A program made the translations under genes and the position numbers. Below the pieces are notes generated by a model. That model searched no databases, was not told the origin of the DNA, and saw nothing but the letters and a program-made list of their open reading frames with translations. Of a DNA stretch of 6,714 nucleotides, positions 1 to 4,976 are shown piece after piece (position 1 is the stretch's first letter; every line of letters begins with the position of its first letter). The stretch comes from Clostridiaceae bacterium UBA6110 (GTDB lineage: Bacteria > Bacillota > Clostridia > Clostridiales > Clostridiaceae): the NCBI GenBank assembly GCA_002428415.1, contig DIWI01000007.1, positions 1 to 6,714 on the forward strand. The letters run 5' to 3'.

Positions 1-678
1 ACCAGAAGATGGATAAGGAAGCTGGAGAATGATACCACAAGGGTACTTGAAGTGAACTCGCTTACCGGACAGGGACTTAATTCCATAAAGCCTGCACTTA
101 CTGAGCTTCTTCATGAAAAGCTGGAGAGGAGCAGGAACAGAGGGATAGTGAATTACACCATGCGTGTCATGGTTGTAGGGATACCCAATGTCGGCAAGTC
201 TTCATTCATCAACAAGATGGCAAAGGCATCAATCGCCAAGGTCGGTGACAGGCCTGGCGTAACCAAGAACAAGCAGTGGATAAAGACGAAGGAAGGCATA
301 GAGCTGCTTGATACTCCAGGTATCCTCTGGCCGAAGTTCGAGGATGAGAAGACATCCCTTAACCTGGCATTCACAGGCGCAATAAAGGACGAAATCATGG
401 ACATTGAGACCCTTGCCCTGAGGCTTGTGGAGAGGCTTTCAAAGCATTACGGAGACAGGCTCCTTGAGAGGTACAAGATCGACTCCATCTCTCTGGATGC
501 ACTGGAGACTATGGAGAAAATAGCAAGGAAGCGCGGCTGCATCATGGCCAAAGGCGACATTGACTACAACAGGGTTGCTGTGATGCTCCTGGATGAGTTC
601 AGGGGCAACAAGCTTGGCAACATAACCCTCGAGTGGCCTGAGGAAGAGGATGAACAGGATGAGCAGGATGAAGAATGA
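1..678 (+). CDS. rbgA: Ribosome biogenesis GTPase RbgA (YlqF), 5'-truncated by the window edge
   Basis: This is the C-terminal 225 codons of the circularly permuted GTPase that helps late assembly of the 50S ribosomal subunit. The frame is open to base 1, so the GTG at 52 is not the true start. It codes for the Val inside the VNSLTGQG segment, the usual G5-like element preceding G1 in this permuted family. Visible motifs, numbered from base 1, are the G1 P-loop GIPNVGKSS (60-68), the G2 region GDRPGVT (82-88) and G3 DTPG (104-107), followed by the family signature ILWPKFED. The C-terminal domain with RGCIMAKG also matches the family. The NKxD (G4) motif should lie upstream of the window; about 100 residues are missing compared with the roughly 282-residue Bacillus protein. 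The protein ends in an unusual acidic tail, EEEDEQDEQDEE, whose coding sequence overlaps rnhB. Identification is very confident. Confidence 0.96.
   Translation, partial: TRRWIRKLENDTTRVLEVNSLTGQGLNSIKPALTELLHEKLERSRNRGIVNYTMRVMVVGIPNVGKSSFINKMAKASIAKVGDRPGVTKNKQWIKTKEGIELLDTPGILWPKFEDEKTSLNLAFTGAIKDEIMDIETLALRLVERLSKHYGDRLLERYKIDSISLDALETMEKIARKRGCIMAKGDIDYNRVAVMLLDEFRGNKLGNITLEWPEEEDEQDEQDEE
649..675 (+). repeat. 9-bp tandem repeat at the rbgA/rnhB overlap
   Basis: There are three consecutive 9-bp units: GATGAACAG (649-657), GATGAGCAG (658-666) and the degenerate GATGAAGAA (667-675). In the rbgA frame they encode DEQ-DEQ-DEE, the acidic tail. In the +1 frame they supply three in-frame ATG codons (650, 659, 668) for rnhB. 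The purine-rich stretch AGGAAGAGG at 641-649 is the only credible ribosome binding site for these starts. Confidence 0.85.
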
Positions 679-1483
679 AATCGGAATCGGCGGGATGAAG
701 GCTTCTGAGGTCTCGCGATTCGTGAAGGACAATTTCAGGCAGCTGCTTGTTGACAAGGACTATTGGATGGATGTACTTGGCAGCGACAGCAGGTCCTCTG
801 TAAGGGAACTCTGCAGCTTCATAATGAGGGAAGAAGAGAAGATGAAGGCGGAAACAGCGCGTGTGAGGGGTATGTATGCTTTTGATGCGGGCTTCGGCAA
901 TCTTGTCGCAGGTGTCGATGAAGTTGGAAGGGGTCCCCTGGCAGGTCCTATAGTAGGTGCTGCTGTAGTCCTTAGGACCGACAGTCCTGATTCATCACTC
1001 ATACTTGAAATCAACGACTCCAAAAAGCTTTCAAGGAAGAAGAGAGAAGAGCTTTTCGAGAAGATAAAGGAACAGGCTGAAGCCTTCGCCATTTATGAGA
1101 TGAGCAACCTTGATATTGACAGGATCGGAATATCCTATTGCAACCATGAAGTGTTCAGAGGGTCACTAAGGCAGATCGATATGAAGGTCGACATGGTCCT
1201 TTCCGACGGATATCCCATTAAGGACTTCAGGGGCAGGAACACAGCTGTCATTAAGGGCGATACGAAGAGCGCAGCCATAGCGTGCGCTTCGATAATTGCA
1301 AAGGTCCACAGGGACAGGATAATGGAAAACATGAACCTTTATTATCCGGAGTATGGATTTGATTCCAATGTGGGCTACGGAAGCCAGGTGCATATAGATG
1401 CCCTGAAAAGGCTGGGACCATGTCCGATCCACAGGATGAGCTTCCTTACAGGCATACTTGCAAAATCAGATACGAATGAATAA
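650..1483 (+). CDS. rnhB: Ribonuclease HII
   Basis: This endonuclease cuts the RNA strand of RNA/DNA hybrids and incises at single ribonucleotides misincorporated into DNA. Numbered from the ATG at 650, the acidic catalytic residues appear in the expected places: D90 and E91 in GVDEVGRGPLAGP, D186 in LSDG, and D204 in KGDTKSAAIACASIIAKVHRD. DSKKLS (123-128) and the GYG loop (242-244) are also typical. An N-terminal extension of about 80 residues precedes the catalytic domain, as in Bacillus RnhB. The start is uncertain. ATGs at 650, 659 and 668 sit in the tandem repeat overlapping rbgA. AGGAAGAGG at 641-649 serves 650 or 659 best. ATG 695 would give a length (262 aa) closest to Bacillus RnhB but has only a weak GGCGGG upstream. 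Overlap with rbgA suggests co-transcription and translational coupling. The product is very confident; the start is not. Confidence 0.95.
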   Translation: MNRMSRMKNEIGIGGMKASEVSRFVKDNFRQLLVDKDYWMDVLGSDSRSSVRELCSFIMREEEKMKAETARVRGMYAFDAGFGNLVAGVDEVGRGPLAGPIVGAAVVLRTDSPDSSLILEINDSKKLSRKKREELFEKIKEQAEAFAIYEMSNLDIDRIGISYCNHEVFRGSLRQIDMKVDMVLSDGYPIKDFRGRNTAVIKGDTKSAAIACASIIAKVHRDRIMENMNLYYPEYGFDSNVGYGSQVHIDALKRLGPCPIHRMSFLTGILAKSDTNE

Positions 1484-1485
1484 GG

Positions 1486-1531
1486 ATACCTCCTGAAGGC
1501 ATAATGGAAATATCATGCTTGCAGGAGGTAT
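1486..1531 (+). promoter_or_regulatory. RNA hairpin sequestering the dprA Shine-Dalgarno
   Basis: ATACCTCCTG (1486-1495) is perfectly complementary to CAGGAGGTAT (1522-1531), a 10-bp stem that contains the whole AGGAGG ribosome binding site of dprA. The stem can extend outward by two G-U pairs (1485/1532, 1484/1533) and an A-U pair. Inside, AAG-CAT (1496-1502, G1499 bulged) pairs with ATGCTT (1515-1520) after a single bulged G1521, leaving a 12-base loop. The 5' arm begins two bases after the rnhB stop codon (1481-1483), so a ribosome finishing rnhB would cover and open it. Only four Us follow the stem, so it is a poor terminator. The structure is seen in the sequence; the regulatory role is inferred. 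Confidence 0.7.
1523..1528 (+). promoter_or_regulatory. dprA ribosome binding site (decides the start)
   Basis: This is a perfect AGGAGG with 7 bases to ATG 1536. It rules out the in-frame ATG at 1515, which lies upstream of this site and within the hairpin, with no ribosome binding site of its own. Confidence 0.85.
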
Positions 1532-1535
1532 TTTC

Positions 1536-2537
1536 ATGGACAGGGAATCCGCCATGTCTCTAGATAGAAAAATAAGGCTAGCCATAGCTCTCTCGTCTGC
1601 CCCATACTCAGAAAAGGAAAGACTGATCATGGAGCGCAGGACTCCATATGACGGAAGTGCAGCTGAAAGGGAAGCTTCTGAAGCGCTAAGCCTTGCGAAG
1701 AAGGCAGGAGCTAAAGTGACTGCAGTCGGTGACCCTGATTATCCTGAGCAGCTGTACATGATGGAATCACCACCGATGGTCCTATATTACAGGGGGGACC
1801 TGTCAGTCGTGGAAAGGTCATGTATCGCTGTCGTCGGCTCAAGGGACTGCTCAGAGTATGGAAGGTTCGCGGCAAGGATGGCATCTTCGGCTGCGTCCCG
1901 CTGCGGAGCCTGCATTGTGAGCGGAGGTGCCAGAGGAGTGGATACTGAAGCCCACCTCGCTGCATTATATAATGAAGGTAAAAGTGCATGTATACTTGGC
2001 TGTGGAGTGGATGTGGCTTATCCTGCCGAAAACAGAAGGCTTTTCAATTCGATTGCTGAAAACGGGGTGCTGATAAGTGAATATCCGCCTGGATTCAAAC
2101 CTAAAAAATGGACATTCCCCATGAGAAACAGGATAATAGCAGCCCTGGCGTCAGCGGTGGTGGTTGCAGAGGCTAAAGATAAGAGCGGAAGTCTTCATAC
2201 CGCAGCATACGCTGAGGAATGGAACAGGAGAGTCTATGCTGTGCCGGGAGACATCCGAAGTGAAGGCTCAAGGGGAGTCCATCAGCTGATCCAGATGGGT
2301 GCAAGGCTTCTCTCCCATCCGTCGGAGCTTGCAGCTGACCTTATTTCCTTTAATCCTGAATGTATAGGCTGGAGGATGGAGGACATCGGACTTTTAGACA
2401 TTCCTGTAGAAAAGACTTTCGTTTCAAGGATCACCGGATTGCAGCAGGATATCATTGAAAGGTATATATTTCAGTCTCGGAAATCTTTCAGTGTCGAACC
2501 TGTCGGGGATTCAAGAATAATTTTCAGAAAAATATAA
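1536..2537 (+). CDS. dprA: DNA-processing protein DprA (Smf)
   Basis: DprA binds incoming single-stranded DNA during natural transformation and loads RecA onto it; it is also widespread in bacteria not known to be competent. With the start at 1536 it has 333 residues. The Rossmann-like core is clear: PPMVLYYRGDL (79-89), IAVVGSRDCSEYG (97-109), SGGARGVDTEAH (129-140), ILGCGVDVAYPAENRRLF (153-170), LISEYPPG (179-186), FPMRNRIIA (194-202), SGSLHTA (217-223) and VYAVPGDI (233-240). The N-terminal ~60 residues are divergent, as is common. The C-terminal ~70 residues do not show an obvious DML1 winged-helix pattern. It lies 52 bases after rnhB with its ribosome binding site in a hairpin. Its last codons contain a CodY-box-like sequence. 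Usual Clostridial neighbours (a YraN-type endonuclease gene and a ComM-like Mg-chelatase gene) are absent upstream. Identification is confident. Confidence 0.95.
   Translation: MDRESAMSLDRKIRLAIALSSAPYSEKERLIMERRTPYDGSAAEREASEALSLAKKAGAKVTAVGDPDYPEQLYMMESPPMVLYYRGDLSVVERSCIAVVGSRDCSEYGRFAARMASSAASRCGACIVSGGARGVDTEAHLAALYNEGKSACILGCGVDVAYPAENRRLFNSIAENGVLISEYPPGFKPKKWTFPMRNRIIAALASAVVVAEAKDKSGSLHTAAYAEEWNRRVYAVPGDIRSEGSRGVHQLIQMGARLLSHPSELAADLISFNPECIGWRMEDIGLLDIPVEKTFVSRITGLQQDIIERYIFQSRKSFSVEPVGDSRIIFRKI
2519..2533. promoter_or_regulatory. Candidate CodY box at the dprA 3' end, upstream of the topA promoter
   Basis: AATTTTCAGAAAAAT matches the CodY consensus AATTTTCWGAAAATT at 14 of 15 positions; the only mismatch is base 2532. 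It encodes the last residues of DprA and ends 2 bases before its stop codon, 14 bases upstream of the topA -35 element. By position it could modulate the topA promoter or act as a roadblock to transcripts arriving from dprA. The match is seen directly; binding is inferred and is made more plausible by codY lying in the same window. Confidence 0.6.
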
Positions 2538-2547
2538 TGCCAAATTT

Positions 2548-2576
2548 TTGACAATTTTGAAACCATGGTATAGAAT
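2548..2576 (+). promoter_or_regulatory. topA promoter, sigma-A type
   Basis: There is a perfect TTGACA -35 (2548-2553), a 17-base spacer and TAGAAT as -10 (2571-2576). An overlapping alternative -10, TATAGA (2569-2574), has an extended TG at 2566-2567 but a shorter, 15-base spacer. Predicted transcription starts near 2583, giving a leader of about 74 bases. No terminator is visible between dprA and this promoter, so some readthrough from the upstream genes is possible. Confidence 0.8.
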
Positions 2577-2636
2577 ATGGAATAAATTGCGGTATTTCGA
2601 TATCGCCCGCAAACTTGCTGTCGTAATATACCATGG
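2563..2636. repeat. 10-bp inverted repeat flanking the topA promoter -10 and leader
   Basis: CCATGGTATA (2563-2572) and TATACCATGG (2627-2636) are perfect reverse complements separated by 54 bases. The left copy overlaps the -10 region, and the right copy sits just upstream of the topA ribosome binding site. Each copy contains the palindrome CCATGG, so the copies are also partial direct repeats. They could be paired operator sites, or the two arms of a stem in readthrough RNA. Function is unknown. Confidence 0.6.
2587..2612 (+). promoter_or_regulatory. Hairpin in the topA 5' leader with two alternative pairings
   Basis: TTGCGG (2587-2592) can pair with CCGCAA (2607-2612), giving 6 bp around a 14-base loop. 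Alternatively GCGGTA (2589-2594) pairs with TATCGC (2601-2606), including one G-U, around a 6-base loop. The two forms share bases and are mutually exclusive. No U-run follows, so this is not a terminator. A role in topA expression is possible but unproven. Confidence 0.45.
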
Positions 2637-2656
2637 ACAGGACAAAGGGGAAACGA

Positions 2657-4735
2657 ATGAGCCAGAAACTCGTCATAGTTGAATCACCGGCTAAAGCCAA
2701 GACCATAAAGAAATATCTGGGCAAGGACTATGTAGTCGAGGCATCCATGGGACATATTAGGGACCTTCCTAAAAGTCAGCTTGGAGTCAATGTCGACAAT
2801 AATTTCGAGCCAAAGTACATTACAATCAGGGGAAAAGGCGACCTCATCGACAATCTGAAGAAACAGGCAAAGAAATCCGATATCGTTTATCTTGCAACTG
2901 ACCCTGATCGTGAAGGGGAAGCCATAAGCTATCATCTTGCCGAAATCCTTAAGCTTGATCCCAAGCAGAAGGTAAGGATCGAGTTCAATGAGATCACCAA
3001 GGATGCTGTAAAGAACTCAATCAAGCATGCAAGGCCGATAAACGAGAACCTTTTCGACGCACAGCAGGCTAGAAGGATTCTGGACAGGCTTGTGGGATAT
3101 GAGATAAGTCCCATACTCTGGAAAAACGTCAAATGGGGACTGAGTGCAGGAAGGGTACAGTCAGCGGCTCTTAAGCTCATATGCGACAGAGAGACTGAAA
3201 TTGGAAATTTTGAAAGCAAGGAATACTGGACCATAGATGCACTCCTCACAAAGGCTGCAAAGAAGATCAAGACCAGGCTGTCCACCAAGAATGGAAAGAA
3301 GGTCGAGATTTCCAATGCAAAGGAAGCTGAGGCCATCAGGAAGGAGCTTGAAAAGGGCGAATTCAGGGTCAAAAGCCTCAAGAAAGGCCAGAAGGCGAAG
3401 AATCCTCTGCCTCCTTTCATAACCTCCACACTCCAGCAGGAAGCGTCCAGAAGACTGAACTTCCAGACAAAAAGGACTATGGGAGTAGCCCAGAGGCTTT
3501 ATGAGGGTGTAGATGTAAAAGGACATGGAACAGTAGGACTCATAACATACATGAGAACGGACTCTGTAAGGATATCCAATGAAGCCCAGGCCATGGCCAG
3601 GGATTTCATACTGGATACATTCGGTCCTGAATACTACCCTTCAGTCCCTAAGACATACAAGGGCAAGAAGGGAGCGCAGGATGCGCATGAAGCAATAAGG
3701 CCATCCAATGTGGCTCTGACACCTGATGTCGTAAAGGGAAGCCTCAAGGATGAGGAGCTTAAGCTTTACAGGCTCATTTGGGAAAGGTTCCTCGCAAGTC
3801 AGATGGAATCTGCGAAAATCGATACTGTCAGCCTTGAGGTTGAAAACGGAAGCTACATCCTGAGAGCAAGCGGGTCATCTGTCGCATTTGACGGTTTCAT
3901 GAAGCTATATGAATACAAGAATGATGATGAGGAAGAGAACACCATGATCCCTGACCTTGAGGAAGGTGAGATTCTGAAGAAGGACAAGGTCCTTCCTGAA
4001 CAGCACTTCACTCAGCCACCTCCAAGGTTCACTGAGGCATCGTTCGTAAAGACCCTCGAGGAACTCGGAATCGGAAGGCCTTCCACATATGCGCCTACCA
4101 TATCGACTCTGCTTGACAGGCAGTACGTTGAAAGGGAGAAGAAGAACCTTCTGCCGACTGAGCTGGGAAAGATAGTCAACTCGATCATGTCCGAGCATTT
4201 CAAGGATGTAGTCGATGTGGAATTCACAGCTTCGATAGAAGAGAAGCTTGACTTGATAGAGGAAGGCGGAACAAAGTGGACAGATGTAGTTGAAAGCTTC
4301 TATCTGCCGCTTAAGAAGGACATCGAAGAAGCTGAGAGCAAGGTATCCAAGATCACCATCGAGGATGAGGTCACCGATGAAATATGCGAAAAATGCGGAA
4401 AGCACTTTGTGATAAAGAACGGCAGATTCGGCAAGTTCCTTGCTTGCTCGGGCTATCCGGAATGTACAAACACAAAGCCAATCGTTGAGAAGCTGGATGT
4501 TCCGTGTCCGAAATGCACTGATGGCGAAGTGCTCGCAAGGAAATCCAGGAAGGGCAGACGTTTCTATGGCTGTTCCAGATACCCGGAATGCGACTATGTC
4601 AGCTGGTATGAGCCAGTCAAGGAAAAATGCGCTGTTTGCGGCGGATTGCAGTATAAGAAATACACCAAGAAGGATGGGGCATATCTCGAATGTTCCGTAG
4701 AAACCTGCAAGAACAAGGTGAAGTTGGAAAAGTAA
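2657..4735 (+). CDS. topA: DNA topoisomerase I (type IA)
   Basis: This enzyme relaxes negatively supercoiled DNA by cutting one strand and passing the other through the break. It has 692 residues, close to the Bacillus enzyme. The start at 2657 is chosen because AAAGGGG (2644-2650) lies 6 bases upstream, whereas the in-frame ATG at 2633 has no ribosome binding site. The TOPRIM domain shows E9 in IVESPAKAKTI and the metal-binding D82, D84 and E86 in TDPDREGE. GLSAGRVQSAAL (161-172) is typical of the type IA fold. The catalytic tyrosine is Y298 in LITYMRTDS, with R300 next to it. Three C-terminal zinc ribbons keep all four cysteines each: 577-603, 617-645 and 658-684. The gene has its own promoter and a terminator directly after its stop codon, so it is probably mainly monocistronic. 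Every key residue is intact. Confidence 0.98.
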   Translation: MSQKLVIVESPAKAKTIKKYLGKDYVVEASMGHIRDLPKSQLGVNVDNNFEPKYITIRGKGDLIDNLKKQAKKSDIVYLATDPDREGEAISYHLAEILKLDPKQKVRIEFNEITKDAVKNSIKHARPINENLFDAQQARRILDRLVGYEISPILWKNVKWGLSAGRVQSAALKLICDRETEIGNFESKEYWTIDALLTKAAKKIKTRLSTKNGKKVEISNAKEAEAIRKELEKGEFRVKSLKKGQKAKNPLPPFITSTLQQEASRRLNFQTKRTMGVAQRLYEGVDVKGHGTVGLITYMRTDSVRISNEAQAMARDFILDTFGPEYYPSVPKTYKGKKGAQDAHEAIRPSNVALTPDVVKGSLKDEELKLYRLIWERFLASQMESAKIDTVSLEVENGSYILRASGSSVAFDGFMKLYEYKNDDEEENTMIPDLEEGEILKKDKVLPEQHFTQPPPRFTEASFVKTLEELGIGRPSTYAPTISTLLDRQYVEREKKNLLPTELGKIVNSIMSEHFKDVVDVEFTASIEEKLDLIEEGGTKWTDVVESFYLPLKKDIEEAESKVSKITIEDEVTDEICEKCGKHFVIKNGRFGKFLACSGYPECTNTKPIVEKLDVPCPKCTDGEVLARKSRKGRRFYGCSRYPECDYVSWYEPVKEKCAVCGGLQYKKYTKKDGAYLECSVETCKNKVKLEK

Positions 4736-4740
4736 GGAAT

Positions 4741-4765
4741 GGGACGGTAATACCGTCCTATTTTT
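4741..4765 (+). terminator. Intrinsic terminator after topA
   Basis: GGACGGTA (4742-4749) pairs with TACCGTCC (4751-4758) as a near-perfect GC-rich hairpin with a very small loop. It is followed by TATTTTT (4759-4765). It begins 5 bases after the topA stop codon and separates topA from codY. Confidence 0.9.
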
Positions 4766-4800
4766 GCGCATAAAATTGTATCTCAAAGGTCATTCCCATC

Positions 4801-4840
4801 TATTCTGAACAATTCCAAATTTTTGGATATTGAATGAATA
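4801..4840. repeat. Interrupted dyad upstream of the codY promoter
   Basis: Symmetry is centred on CCAAATTTTTGG (4815-4826). It extends through T4814/A4827 and then, after one bulged base, CAAT (4810-4813) with ATTG (4829-4832). After a short asymmetric interruption TATTC (4801-4805) pairs with GAATA (4836-4840). It lies between the topA terminator and the codY promoter, about 35-75 bases upstream of the -35, so it is not in the predicted codY transcript. It may be a protein-binding site or only AT-rich symmetry. Confidence 0.45.
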
Positions 4841-4852
4841 TTACTGAAAATC
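4838..4852. promoter_or_regulatory. Weak CodY-like box upstream of codY
   Basis: ATATTACTGAAAATC matches the CodY consensus at 11 of 15 positions, with the central CTGAAAAT intact. It ends 22 bases upstream of the codY -35 element. In DNA this AT-rich, four mismatches is weak evidence on its own; it gains some weight as one of two boxes flanking the promoter. Confidence 0.3.
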
Positions 4853-4874
4853 AAGGCCAATATAAAATAATGCA

Positions 4875-4903
4875 TTGTATATTATTTGATAATATGTTAT
4901 TAT
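4875..4903 (+). promoter_or_regulatory. codY promoter with extended -10 and nested palindromes
   Basis: TTGTAT (4875-4880), a 17-base spacer and TATTAT (4898-4903) form the promoter. TG at 4895-4896 makes an extended -10, which offsets the poor -35. Transcription should start near 4910, giving a leader of about 67 bases. The spacer and -10 are built from three alternating half-sites at a 9-base pitch: TATTAT (4880-4885), ATAATA (4889-4894) and TATTAT (4898-4903). These make two overlapping palindromes sharing the middle half-site, one covering the -10. Confidence 0.6.
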
Positions 4904-4915
4904 TTTTAAGGAAAC

Positions 4916-4928
4916 TAGAATAATTCTA
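4916..4928. promoter_or_regulatory. Palindrome just downstream of the predicted codY transcription start
   Basis: TAGAAT-A-ATTCTA is a perfect 13-base palindrome with a single central base, at about +6 to +18 of the predicted codY transcript. Such a position suits a repressor operator. It abuts the CodY-like box that follows. No regulator can be named from the sequence alone. Confidence 0.4.
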
Positions 4929-4943
4929 AATTTTCTAATTATT
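4929..4943. promoter_or_regulatory. CodY-like box in the codY leader
   Basis: AATTTTCTAATTATT matches the CodY consensus at 12 of 15 positions, with a perfect left half AATTTTC. It lies about 20-35 bases downstream of the predicted codY start, where bound CodY would block transcription. Negative autoregulation of codY is known in other Firmicutes. Local AT-richness raises the chance of a fortuitous match. Confidence 0.4.
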
Positions 4944-4976
4944 ATAAATCATGAGATTTGTTTGAGGAGGTCGCAC

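Noticed and set aside
1515..1517. ATG in frame with dprA as an earlier start
   Set aside because: It precedes the AGGAGG site and lies within the hairpin without its own ribosome binding site; ATG 1536 is correctly spaced.
1484..1535. The rnhB-dprA hairpin as an intrinsic terminator
   Set aside because: The stem is only moderately GC-rich and is followed by four Ts and then the dprA start codon; sequestration of the ribosome binding site explains it better.
2633..2635. ATG in frame with topA as an earlier start
   Set aside because: It has no ribosome binding site upstream, is part of the CCATGG inverted repeat, and would add residues before the conserved MSQKLVIVESPAKA start.
2932..3526. 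Overlapping minus-strand open frames of 121 and 165 codons opposite topA
   Set aside because: They are shadows of the topA reading frame with low-complexity Ser/Phe/Leu-rich translations.
4440..4700. Plus-strand 86-codon frame inside the topA zinc-ribbon region
   Set aside because: It is out of frame with topA, whose three cysteine clusters are intact in the true frame.
3905..4786. A 293-codon open frame on the minus strand opposite topA
   Set aside because: It lies antisense to a perfectly conserved topoisomerase I, has no ribosome binding site or recognisable motifs, and is a by-product of topA codon use.
4962..4964. TTG in frame with codY as a start
   Set aside because: It lies immediately before the AGGAGG ribosome binding site of the well-placed ATG 4977.
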